A stretch of 41,611 nt of DNA from Clostridiales bacterium (GTDB lineage Bacteria > Bacillota > Clostridia > Oscillospirales > Oscillospiraceae). The notes under the pieces are model-generated. The model was not told where the DNA came from. It ran no database searches and was given only the letters and a program-made list of their open reading frames with translations. Both the position numbers and the translations under genes were made by a program. Shown here piece by piece: positions 31,611-41,611 of this stretch. Where the stretch lies: assembly GCA_018374635.1 (NCBI GenBank), contig JAHAEW010000021.1:1-41611 (forward strand). Direction: 5' to 3'. Positions within the stretch are counted from its first letter, which is position 1. Each line of letters begins with the position of its first letter.

Positions 31611-32558
31611 ATGTCTAACGTCAAGCGTTCCTCTTACCGCCGCCCGTCCCGGCGCCCCTCTCTCCCTCTGCTGGCCGCCGGCCTTGTGGTCTGCGCGGGA
31701 CTTCTGCTGGCGCCCACGCTGACCCGCGCGTTTTCGTCGGATTCCCCATCTTCGTCCAATCCCACCCCCTCCCCTTCTGCGGCCATCCCATCCGTGACTC
31801 CGGTGGCCCCTTCCGTCGCCACTCCGCCCCCTGCCGCGCTGAGCGCCGCGCCGCAGGCATCCCCCTCCCCTGCGCCGGACACTGAATCCCCCGCGCCCGC
31901 CGGCGAGGGCGCCTATGACTATACCAAGCCCGCTCCCGCCTCTGAGCCGGTGGATATGTCCTATTTCTCCGACGCGCTGTTTATCGGGGACTCCCGTACC
32001 GAAGGACTCCAGCTTTACAGCGGTATTCAGGAAGCCTCGTTCTACTGCTACAAGGGCATCACCATCTTTGACGTGATGAAGGATGATCCCAAAAAGCTTA
32101 TTACGATCAGCGGGCAGAAATATTCCATTGTGGACGCACTCTCTGCCGAGGCCGGAAAATACGGCAAGGTATACATCTCCCTCGGCATCAACGAGCTGGG
32201 CTATTACGATGACCAGGGCTTTCACGACAAATTTGCCGCCCTCATTGACCATATCCGGGAGACGCAGCCCAGCGCCATCATTTATCTCCAGAATCAGGTG
32301 CCGGTCAATCCCACCCTCTGCGCCAAAAATTGGCCCTCCTATGTAAACAACGACAAGGTCGCCGTCTACAACGGAATCTTTGAGCAGCTCTCCGGGGAGA
32401 AGCAGGTCGTTCTGCTGGATGTGGCCTCCGCCCTCTCCAACTCCGATGGGATTCTGGCGCAGGAAAATACCGTGGACGGCGTGCACTTTACCACAAGCTG
32501 GTACAAGACCTGGCTGACCTATCTGATGAATCACACGGTGGACCCCGCTCTCCTGTAA
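31611..32558 (+). CDS. Secreted SGNH/GDSL-like protein
   Basis: A 315-residue exported protein. A basic start (VKRSSYRRPSRRPS) and a hydrophobic segment (about 19-40) act as signal peptide or anchor, followed by a Ser/Pro/Ala-rich linker up to about residue 110. The folded domain opens with FIGDSRTEG, where S128 fits the SGNH nucleophile, and contains ISLGINELGYY and, near the end, DGVHFTTSWY for the catalytic D and H. SGNH proteins remove or add acyl groups, here probably on an envelope glycan. TGAGGT precedes the ATG. A DUF4358 lipoprotein gene follows. Confidence 0.82.
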   Translation: MSNVKRSSYRRPSRRPSLPLLAAGLVVCAGLLLAPTLTRAFSSDSPSSSNPTPSPSAAIPSVTPVAPSVATPPPAALSAAPQASPSPAPDTESPAPAGEGAYDYTKPAPASEPVDMSYFSDALFIGDSRTEGLQLYSGIQEASFYCYKGITIFDVMKDDPKKLITISGQKYSIVDALSAEAGKYGKVYISLGINELGYYDDQGFHDKFAALIDHIRETQPSAIIYLQNQVPVNPTLCAKNWPSYVNNDKVAVYNGIFEQLSGEKQVVLLDVASALSNSDGILAQENTVDGVHFTTSWYKTWLTYLMNHTVDPALL

Positions 32559-32606
32559 CTCGTGCGACTTACTTGACACTATACCACAGAAAGGAAGTTT
32601 TGCTCC

Positions 32607-33077
32607 ATGCGTCCCTCCCTCTTCCGGCGGCTTCTTCCTCTGGCTGCCCTATGCCTTCTGCTCTCCGCCTGCGGCGGAAAGGCTTCCGCTCCCTTTGATC
32701 CCGCGGCCACGGCGCAAGCCCTTCAGGACTCCGGCGCTTTTTCCGAGCCCCTCGAGTCTATGTCTCAGGACCTGGCCTGCGGCCCCCTTTACGACATCGA
32801 CAGCGCTGATGTGACCGGATGCGCCGTCTACACCACGCCCACTGCCGGCGCGGAGGAGATCGCTGTTTTCACCCTGGCGGACGAGGATGCCGCGAAAAGC
32901 GCGCTGGATGCTCTGACACAGCGGGTCGCGGACCAGAGGGAAGCCCTGGAGAACTACCAGCCCGATGAAGTCTCCAAGCTGGACAACGCCATTCTGGAAC
33001 AGCGGGGCAATTCCGTCCTGCTGGTCGTGGCCGCCGATGCGGACGCCGCGCAAAAGGCCCTGGACACTCTGAAGTAA
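32607..33077 (+). CDS. DUF4358 lipoprotein
   Basis: A 156-residue lipoprotein with signal peptide and lipobox LSAC. The mature part is DUF4358: SMSQDLACGPLYDIDSADV, then AEEIAVFTLADEDAAKSALDAL and a final GNSVLLVVAADADAAQKAL. The function is unknown; in Firmicutes the family tends to occur beside SGNH hydrolases and MBOAT acyltransferases. Here the SGNH gene lies 48 bases upstream and no MBOAT gene is in the window. AAAGGAAG precedes the ATG. A strong terminator follows. Confidence 0.85.
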   Translation: MRPSLFRRLLPLAALCLLLSACGGKASAPFDPAATAQALQDSGAFSEPLESMSQDLACGPLYDIDSADVTGCAVYTTPTAGAEEIAVFTLADEDAAKSALDALTQRVADQREALENYQPDEVSKLDNAILEQRGNSVLLVVAADADAAQKALDTLK

Positions 33078-33092
33078 CCCGAAGTTTGATAT

Positions 33093-33135
33093 GGCCTGAT
33101 GGAGAGAGACCTCTCTCCATCAGGCCCGTTTTTTT
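33093..33135 (+). terminator. Rho-independent terminator after the DUF4358 gene
   Basis: A perfect 16-bp stem (33093-33108 with 33111-33126) is followed by T7 (33129-33135). Confidence 0.93.
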
Positions 33136-33291
33136 GCCGCCATTTTTCCCTCCTCTCTTTTAAAATCATACCGGCTTTCAGCGCCTTCTTTTGCAATTTT
33201 CACCAAAGAAAAGGCAGTTTTTTCTTTTCTTTAAAATTAAATAAATATCTCCGCCTCTTTTTAGAGTATATATAATTTTTGATAGTTTTGC

Positions 33292-33319
33292 TTGCATTCT
33301 TTTGTGAAAATGCTATAAT
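33292..33319 (+). promoter_or_regulatory. Sigma-A promoter of ppdK
   Basis: TTGCAT (33292-33297) and a perfect TATAAT (33314-33319) with an extended TGC are 16 bp apart, about 34 bases before the ATG. The upstream 33136-33290 is AT-rich with A/T tracts that could act as an UP element. Confidence 0.85.
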
Positions 33320-33352
33320 TCAAAGTGTCAAAGCTTTGAGGAGGAATGTCAC

Positions 33353-35989
<2,637 letters not shown>

Positions 35990-36004
35990 GACTTTATGCG
36001 GCAG

Positions 36005-36043
36005 AGGCCCGTCCTGTGGGTCACACACTCACAGGACGGGCCT
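36005..36043 (+). terminator. Terminator of ppdK
   Basis: A perfect 14-bp stem (36005-36018 with 36030-36043) with an 11-base loop starts 15 bases after the ppdK stop. The following tract (TTATTC) is weak. Confidence 0.7.
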
Positions 36044-36271
36044 TATTCGGTGGCAAAGTGGTAAAGCAGAGCAACAAAGAGTGTTTGCAAACAAAAAGCA
36101 GAAACACAAACTCTGGAATTCAACCGTGCCCATGTGGATTACTCTACAACCGGGGTGGTGGAGTGTTGGGCAGCGCAAACAGATTTTTCCACCTTTGCGG
36201 TGGCCGGCCACCACGGCGATCTGCTCCAGGCAGAGCAAATCACACAATACAAATCGTTATTTTACTTCGGT
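36044..36271. other. Gene-free stretch between ppdK and the cas operon
   Basis: I see no supported gene, tRNA or CRISPR repeat here. Base composition changes within it from the GC-rich housekeeping style to the AT-richer cas style, so it probably holds the boundary of the cas island. Confidence 0.5.
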
Positions 36272-36299
36272 TTGAAAACACAGCTGTAATCGATATAAA
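36272..36299 (+). promoter_or_regulatory. Sigma-A promoter of the cas operon
   Basis: TTGAAA (36272-36277) and TATAAA (36294-36299) are 16 bp apart, about 35 bases before the cas3 ATG. Both differ from consensus at few positions. Confidence 0.65.
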
Positions 36300-36333
36300 T
36301 TATAGATGCGTGCTTTAAGACGGGGTATGGAAA

Positions 36334-38724
36334 ATGTATGAATATCCAGGACATATCAGGGTGGATGAGATAAACAGAAATAAAGAGCATATCCAAACTG
36401 CGGCAGAACACTGCAGACACACCGCGGAATACGCAGAGGATGCTCTTGCTTGTATCGGTCTTGGTATGGCAGCGTTTCTTGCCGGATTGATCCACGACTG
36501 CGGAAAATTCACCCACACTTACGAGGATTATCTCAGAAAAGCAATACACGGTGTTCCTGTTCAAAGGGGCTCTGTCAACCACACCTTTGCCGGTGTGCGT
36601 TACTTATTGCAGAGCTTCCACTCAAAAAATATTTCTATCAGCGACATCAGTTGTGAACTGATTGCTTATGCCGCAGGGGCGCACCATGGGTTATTTGACT
36701 TGGCAAATGAAACAGATCGGGATGGATTTACCCACAGGCTGACCGCGCCAGTCGAGGCAGATGAGGCAATTAAAAACTTTTTAGAGCAGTGTGCCTCCGG
36801 GGAAGAATTGGAGCGCCTATTCCAAAAAAGCGCCTCAGAACTTGAAAACTGCTTTGAACAACTGCTGCCTTTGACGCAAAATAAGCAATCTGAACTGTGT
36901 TTTTATCTGGGACTTCTGGCAAGGCTGCTTCTCTCTTCTGTGATAGACGGCGATCGCAGAGATACGGCTGAGTTTATGCTGCAGAAAAGGCAGCAGCGCC
37001 CCCATCCGGATCGTGCCAAATGCTATCAATCCGCGCTCGCCGTTCTGGAGCAGAAGCTACGGACCTTTTCTGCAGATACCCCTATTCAGCGGGCCAGAAG
37101 AAAAATATCTGACGCCTGTTCTCATATGGCGCAGGAGCCAGGCGGGCTGTATGCGCTCAATGTGCCAACAGGAGCCGGAAAAACCTTGGCATCTCTTCGA
37201 TACGCTCTTGCACACAGCATAACGCACCATAAACAGCGGATCTTTTTCGTGATGCCCCTTTTGTCTATTATTGAGCAAAACAGTGCAGCCATTCAAAGCG
37301 CCATTGGAGATCCCTCGCTGATATTGGAGCACCACTCCAATGTGGTGAGAGAGACCAGCTGTCCAGAGGAACTGTCACGACAGGAAATGCTGATGGAAAC
37401 CTGGGATGCGCCCATCACGGTCACCACACTGGTAAAATTTCTGGAAACGTTGTTTTCCGGCAAAACCAGCGCCATCCGTCGGTTTCAATCCCTCTGCAAC
37501 AGCGTTATCGTGATCGACGAAGTGCAGACAGTTCCCACAAATATGCTGACGCTTTTTAATCTGGCGGTCAATTTTTTGGTGAAGGTCTGCGGAGCCACCG
37601 TTGTGCTTTGCTCGGCAACACAGCCGTCGCTGGAGAAGGCGGACCATCCTCTGTTCTGTACGCCGCAGCCCATTGTGCCCCATGACGCTGCACTCTGGCG
37701 GATATTCTCAAGGACCAAGATCATAGACGCGGGAGCCATGCAGTTATCTGATCTTCCGGTCTTTATACAGCAGCAGCTCCTGCAAACAAACAGTCTTCTT
37801 GTCATCTGCAATAAAAAAGCAACAGCAACCAAGCTGTATACTATGGTGAAAGAGCTGCAAATCTCCAAGTGCTATCACCTCTCCGCTTCCATGTGTATGG
37901 CACATCGCCGAGATACCATGGAACGCATAAAAACCGATTTGAATAACCCAGCGGAAAAAATCATCTGCATTTCTACACAGGTGATGGAGGCGGGGGTGGA
38001 TGTCTCCTTTGGCTGTGTGATCCGTCTGACAGCCGGAATGGACAGTGTGGTACAGGCCGCCGGCCGCTGCAATCGAAACGGGGAGGCTGGATATGAGGCC
38101 CCGGTGTATATCATCCGCTGTCTGGATGAACAGCTTACTTATCTGCAGGAGATCCAAAACGCCCAGAACGCCACAGAAGAACTGCTGGCAGAGTACCGGC
38201 AGCGCCCTGAACAGTTTTCTGCCGATTTATCCTCTGATGATGCCATTGCTTACTATTACCGGCGTCTTTATCAGAATCCCAGAATGCAGGGCGGGCATCA
38301 GGACTTTTTTGTCCCCGCCGCTCAAGAAACGCTCTTTGCATGGCTGTCAGAAAACAGCCGCCGGGTAAAAGAAAATAGCTGCCGCTTCTTTATGCAGCAG
38401 GCATTTGACACAGCGGGAAAGCACTTCCGGGTATTTGGTGCCGACACTATGGACGTGCTGGTACCCTACGGAGAAGGACGGGAGATCATCACAGCGCTGG
38501 GATCAGAGAAAGCCGCCCATGACATTGGCTATCTACTGGAGCTGACAAGGCAGGCCAAGCCCTATACCGTCGCCCTCTTTTCCTATCAGCAAAAAGCACT
38601 GGCAGAAAAAGGTGCTGTTTATACGGTGTGTGATGGGGCATTTTATGTGCTGCAGCCGGAGTACTATCACGACCACGTCGGTCTTACAATGGAGGGAACA
38701 TCATGCGACATCCTAATCTTGTAG
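36334..38724 (+). CDS. cas3: CRISPR-associated nuclease/helicase Cas3, type I-C
   Basis: A 796-residue fusion of HD nuclease and superfamily 2 helicase that degrades target DNA after Cascade recruits it. The HD domain (about 1-210) has H54-D55 in LIHDCGK and a GAHHG motif near 115. The helicase has Walker A PTGAGKT (278-284), D395-E396 in VIDEVQ, CSATQ and the motif VI AGRCNRNG. All key residues are intact, so it should be active. ATG 36334 has a weak GGGGT site; another ATG lies four bases on in a different frame. The last 22 bases overlap cas5c. Confidence 0.95.
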   Translation: MYEYPGHIRVDEINRNKEHIQTAAEHCRHTAEYAEDALACIGLGMAAFLAGLIHDCGKFTHTYEDYLRKAIHGVPVQRGSVNHTFAGVRYLLQSFHSKNISISDISCELIAYAAGAHHGLFDLANETDRDGFTHRLTAPVEADEAIKNFLEQCASGEELERLFQKSASELENCFEQLLPLTQNKQSELCFYLGLLARLLLSSVIDGDRRDTAEFMLQKRQQRPHPDRAKCYQSALAVLEQKLRTFSADTPIQRARRKISDACSHMAQEPGGLYALNVPTGAGKTLASLRYALAHSITHHKQRIFFVMPLLSIIEQNSAAIQSAIGDPSLILEHHSNVVRETSCPEELSRQEMLMETWDAPITVTTLVKFLETLFSGKTSAIRRFQSLCNSVIVIDEVQTVPTNMLTLFNLAVNFLVKVCGATVVLCSATQPSLEKADHPLFCTPQPIVPHDAALWRIFSRTKIIDAGAMQLSDLPVFIQQQLLQTNSLLVICNKKATATKLYTMVKELQISKCYHLSASMCMAHRRDTMERIKTDLNNPAEKIICISTQVMEAGVDVSFGCVIRLTAGMDSVVQAAGRCNRNGEAGYEAPVYIIRCLDEQLTYLQEIQNAQNATEELLAEYRQRPEQFSADLSSDDAIAYYYRRLYQNPRMQGGHQDFFVPAAQETLFAWLSENSRRVKENSCRFFMQQAFDTAGKHFRVFGADTMDVLVPYGEGREIITALGSEKAAHDIGYLLELTRQAKPYTVALFSYQQKALAEKGAVYTVCDGAFYVLQPEYYHDHVGLTMEGTSCDILIL

Positions 38725-39425
38725 AATTTGAGGTCTTTGGAGACTACGGGTTGTTCACCGATCCCATTTTCCGGGTCGGCGGAGAAAAATGCACCTATCA
38801 GGTGCCGACCTATGAGGCCCTCAAAGGCATTTTGTCCTCCGTCTACTGGAAGCCTACCATTATCTGGTATATTGATGCGGTGCGCGTGATGCATCAGATC
38901 CAGACAGAGGTCAAGGGGATCCGCCCCATACGCTACAACAATGGAGGAAATGAGCTGGCATATTATACCTATTTGAAAAACTGCCGTTACCAGGTGCGCG
39001 CTCATTTTGAGTGGAACGAGAACCGCCCGGAACTATCCGGCGACCGCAATGAAAACAAACACCACGAAATGGCAAGGCGTATGATTCAGAAAGGAGGGCG
39101 GCGTGATATTTTTCTGGGTACCAGGGAGTGCCAGGGGTATGTGGAGCCCTGTACCTTTGGCGCAGGAGACGGTTTTTACGACACTCTGCCCGAATTAAGC
39201 TTTGGCCTGATGTACCACGGCATTACATATGCCGATGAGAGCTATTCTCCGGAGACAAAGGACGCCATGACCGCAAGATTCTGGTATCCGGTCATGAAGC
39301 AGGGGGTTATTACATTCCTAAAACCCAAAGAATGCACCATACATAAGTACCTGCGGGACATGCCCATGAAATCCTTTGGGGAGGAAAACTTTTCAGGTCT
39401 GCAAGAATTTGGGGAGGTGACTTAA
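38703..39425 (+). CDS. cas5c: CRISPR-associated protein Cas5c (Cas5d), crRNA-processing nuclease
   Basis: A 240-residue RAMP protein. In type I-C systems Cas5 replaces Cas6 and cuts the repeat RNA. The family core is VEFEVFGDYGLFTDPIFRVGGEKCTY and PTYEALKGILSSVYWKP. Y48, K119 and H120 fall where the catalytic Tyr-Lys-His triad of the Bacillus halodurans enzyme is known, which suggests an active nuclease. It overlaps cas3 by 22 bases and GGAGG lies upstream of its ATG, so translation is coupled. One base separates it from cas8c. Confidence 0.94.
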   Translation: MRHPNLVEFEVFGDYGLFTDPIFRVGGEKCTYQVPTYEALKGILSSVYWKPTIIWYIDAVRVMHQIQTEVKGIRPIRYNNGGNELAYYTYLKNCRYQVRAHFEWNENRPELSGDRNENKHHEMARRMIQKGGRRDIFLGTRECQGYVEPCTFGAGDGFYDTLPELSFGLMYHGITYADESYSPETKDAMTARFWYPVMKQGVITFLKPKECTIHKYLRDMPMKSFGEENFSGLQEFGEVT

Positions 39426-39426
39426 G

Positions 39427-41226
39427 ATGGGACTTTTTCAAAAGGCATGTGAAACCTACGATACCTTTCAGGACTGGATCGGAAAGCCGATCGAGGGGAA
39501 GGAATCTCTGGCCCCGTGTTCGCACTCCGTAACCAGGGCAGATCTGGAGATCACCATTGACCAGAACGGCCGATTTGTTGCCGCCAGAGCAGTGGATAAA
39601 AACGCCCCTAAAATCATCATTCCTGTCACAGAGGAATCGGCGGGCCGCACCTCCGGCATTTGTGCTCATCCGCTCTGTGATCAAATCAAATACATTGCTC
39701 CCTATGACGAGCAACGGCATTCGCAGTATGTGGATCGTCTGAAAGCTTGGGCCAATTCAGACTTTTCCCACCCAAAGCTGTTTCCAATTTTAAACTATGT
39801 AGAAGGGGAAAGCATTCTCCCTGACCTGGCGTCTACGGGGCTGATCCATCTGGATGGCAAAGGTCTACCAGATAAGGATAATTTGCTGATACGATGGCGG
39901 ATTGTAGGATTGGGAGAACAATCTGGAGGCACCTGGGAAGATCTCACTCTATTTGAAGCATTTCGCTGTTACTATCAATACAAAAAAACGCAGACAGAGT
40001 GTGTTTTATGTATGGTCAGCGGAACAGAGGTTCCGCCCGCTCAGCAACACCCCAAGGGGGTCGTTGCATTGAATGGAAACGCCAAACTGATTTCCGAAAA
40101 TGACAAAGATAATTTTACATTTCGGGGCCGCTTTACAAAACCGGATCAGGCGACAACCGTGGGATATGAAGCATCTCAAAAAGCGCACAATGCGCTCCGC
40201 TGGGTCATTGCAAATGAGGGCGTTGCCATGGGAAGGCGGATGTTTGTATGCTGGAGCCCTCAGGGCGTTGTTCTGCCAAAGCCTCATAACCCGTTCCCCT
40301 TTTCCCAACCGGAGGAACCGCCTACGCCGTCTGCCTATCAGAAGCATTTGAAAAAAGCCCTGGATGGCTACAAAAACAACCTTAGCGGCATTCCCGCAGA
40401 AGCAGTCCTGGCAGCGTTTGATGCGGCGACCTCCGGCCGACTGTCTCTGACCTACTACAATCAATTGCAGGCCTCGGATTTTCTGGAGCGGCTGTACCAA
40501 TGGGATCGTGTCTGCTGTTGGGATCATAAGACATTTGGCGTGTATACCCCCACGCTGTATCAAATCGTCAGTTGTACCTTCGGTACGCAGAGAGGGGACC
40601 GGGAAGGCTTTGAAACAGACGACAGAGTGATGCGGCAGCAAATGCAGCGGATGATCGCCTGCCGCATCGACATGGGACAGTTTCCGGCGGATTACATAGG
40701 AGTGCTGAAGCAGCGGGCTTCCACTCCGCTGTCCTATTCAAAAGAGAATCGCGAGGAAATCCTTTTCACGGCCTGCGCAGTGATTCGAAAATTTTTATAT
40801 GACAAAACAAAGGAGGAATGGAGCATGGCTCTGGAGCCGCAAAAGCAGGATCGCAGTTATCAGTACGGCCGGCTGCTGGCAGTTTTGGAAAAAGCAGAGC
40901 GGGACACTTATGACGGCGATGAAAAACGGGAACCCAACGCCATCCGAATGCAGTCCTATTTTTCTCAGCGCCCCCAGCAGACAGCAAAAACAGTTTGGGA
41001 GCAGGTGAAAAAAGCCTATTATCCCCAGCTGAGACCTACCAGCCGCATGTATTATGAGCGTATCATTGGGGAAATCATGGAGATGCTGTCACAGTTCCCT
41101 GCCGAAGAACTGAACCGCCCCCTGAGTGAAACCTATCTGTTGGGCTATTATCTGCAGCGAAACAATCTTTATCAGAAAAAAGAAAAAAGCCAGGAGGAGA
41201 ACGATCATGAGCGTACTGCAGAATAA
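39427..41226 (+). CDS. cas8c: CRISPR-associated protein Cas8c (Csd1)
   Basis: A 599-residue large subunit of type I-C Cascade, which recognises the PAM and helps unwind target DNA. Recognisable parts are the N-terminal YDTFQDWIGK region, a central ALRWVIANEGVAMGRRMFVCWSP and the C-terminal YQYGRLLAVLEKAERDTY with EIMEMLSQF; a full-length, uninterrupted member. In I-C systems an internal start inside cas8c gives the small subunit Cas11c; a candidate is ATG 40825 (MALEPQKQDR) behind AGGAGG-like GGAGGAATGG, in frame. GGGGAGGTGA precedes ATG 39427. Confidence 0.92.
   Translation: MGLFQKACETYDTFQDWIGKPIEGKESLAPCSHSVTRADLEITIDQNGRFVAARAVDKNAPKIIIPVTEESAGRTSGICAHPLCDQIKYIAPYDEQRHSQYVDRLKAWANSDFSHPKLFPILNYVEGESILPDLASTGLIHLDGKGLPDKDNLLIRWRIVGLGEQSGGTWEDLTLFEAFRCYYQYKKTQTECVLCMVSGTEVPPAQQHPKGVVALNGNAKLISENDKDNFTFRGRFTKPDQATTVGYEASQKAHNALRWVIANEGVAMGRRMFVCWSPQGVVLPKPHNPFPFSQPEEPPTPSAYQKHLKKALDGYKNNLSGIPAEAVLAAFDAATSGRLSLTYYNQLQASDFLERLYQWDRVCCWDHKTFGVYTPTLYQIVSCTFGTQRGDREGFETDDRVMRQQMQRMIACRIDMGQFPADYIGVLKQRASTPLSYSKENREEILFTACAVIRKFLYDKTKEEWSMALEPQKQDRSYQYGRLLAVLEKAERDTYDGDEKREPNAIRMQSYFSQRPQQTAKTVWEQVKKAYYPQLRPTSRMYYERIIGEIMEMLSQFPAEELNRPLSETYLLGYYLQRNNLYQKKEKSQEENDHERTAE
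40825..41226 (+). CDS. cas11c: Possible internal small subunit Cas11c within cas8c
   Basis: An in-frame internal start inside cas8c: ATG 40825 follows AAAGGAGGAATGGAGC, an excellent ribosome site (AAAGGAGG at 40810-40817) of no use to cas8c itself. The product would be 133 residues, mostly helical, fitting the small subunit that type I-C systems are known to make by internal translation of cas8c. Inferred from the site and size; not certain. Confidence 0.6.
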   Translation: MALEPQKQDRSYQYGRLLAVLEKAERDTYDGDEKREPNAIRMQSYFSQRPQQTAKTVWEQVKKAYYPQLRPTSRMYYERIIGEIMEMLSQFPAEELNRPLSETYLLGYYLQRNNLYQKKEKSQEENDHERTAE

Positions 41227-41611
41227 AATCGATTTTATGGTGCTGGTCTCTGCCCGCGGGGCCAACGTCAATGGGGATCCTTTGAATGGAAATCGCCCCC
41301 GCACAGATTACAATGGATTTGGTGAAATGTCTGATGTGTGTATCAAGCGGAAAATCCGCAATCGGATGCAGGATTTAGGGCAGCAGGTTTTTGTACAGTC
41401 TGAGGACCGCTGTGACGATGGCTGCGGCAGCCTCAAAGAGCGCGCAGAAAAGATCATAGGGAAAGCTGGAAAAAAACAATCTGCTGAGGAATATGCAGAG
41501 AAAGCCTGCCGCACTTGGCTGGATGTCAGGAGCTTTGGACAGGTATTTGCCTTTTCCGGCAGTGAAAAAAAGGGAGAAGGCGTATCCGTTGGCGTAAGGG
41601 GGCCGGTGTCC
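41207..41611 (+). CDS. cas7c: CRISPR-associated protein Cas7c (Csd2), N-terminal part
   Basis: The first 135 codons of the Cascade backbone protein that coats the crRNA; the gene runs off the right edge. The start (VLQNKIDFMVLVSARGANVNGDP) and GNRPRTDYNGFGEMSDVCIKRKIRNR are hallmark Csd2 sequences. ATG 41207 follows GGAGGAGA by about six bases and overlaps the end of cas8c by 20 bases. cas4, cas1, cas2 and the array would be expected further right. Confidence 0.95.
   Translation, partial: MSVLQNKIDFMVLVSARGANVNGDPLNGNRPRTDYNGFGEMSDVCIKRKIRNRMQDLGQQVFVQSEDRCDDGCGSLKERAEKIIGKAGKKQSAEEYAEKACRTWLDVRSFGQVFAFSGSEKKGEGVSVGVRGPVS

Noticed and set aside
36048..36075. A tRNA-Cys-like piece (AAGTGGTAAAGCAGAG)
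   Set aside because: It resembles a D-arm over 16 bases only, with no acceptor stem, proper anticodon arm or T-arm.
36124..36140. A possible degenerate type I-C repeat end (GTGCCCATGTGGATTAC)
   Set aside because: Only a short stretch resembles the typical GTGGATTGAAA end, it occurs once, and no spacer pattern surrounds it.

Overview
The window looks like chromosome of a high-GC, endospore-forming, gut-type Clostridia, most likely an Oscillospiraceae relative of Flavonifractor, Intestinimonas or Oscillibacter. This is inferred from the sporulation genes yabP, yabQ and a SpoVB-like flippase, AGGAGG ribosome binding sites, frequent TTG/GTG starts and GC-rich codon use. No rRNA, tRNA, insertion sequence or CRISPR repeat was recognised.

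Layout. 1-100: the 3' end of rpsI and its terminator. 287-2692: a PAS-GGDEF protein and, convergent to it, birA. 2759-10383: the conserved Firmicute sporulation/division block, split into two convergent halves. The plus half is yabP-yabQ-divIC/ftsB-yabR behind a possible sigma-E promoter. The minus half runs zinc-ribbon gene, pnp, mtaD, spoVB-like, mazG, hup, rqcP. 10783-13235: lepB and rny (minus). 13423-14404: yedF and a DUF3343 gene behind a consensus sigma-A promoter.

14500-20030: a tripartite tricarboxylate transporter operon (tctB-tctA-tctC) followed by a PrpR-type sigma-54 activator. A textbook sigma-54 promoter lies upstream of tctB, and about 200 bp further up is a cluster of GTTTCA/TGAAAC boxes. 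Together these form a nearly complete substrate-induced uptake circuit. 20115-29467: an SprT-like protein, a DUF2284 protein, a lipoprotein, RlmD, a very large hybrid histidine kinase, TrmO, a duplicated-domain CmpB-like membrane protein and a DUF3783 protein. 29608-33135: a split ThrE-type exporter, a HAD phosphatase, a secreted SGNH-like protein and a DUF4358 lipoprotein. 33292-36043: ppdK with its own strong promoter. 36272-41611: the start of a type I-C CRISPR-Cas operon (cas3-cas5c-cas8c-cas7c), cut by the right edge, with lower GC than its neighbours.

I do not see an unmistakably new system. The best candidates for follow-up are the sigma-54 promoter and box cluster controlling the TctBAC uptake system of unknown substrate, the yabP promoter with its 21-bp tandem duplication, the yedF-DUF3343 pair, and the SGNH/DUF4358 secreted pair.
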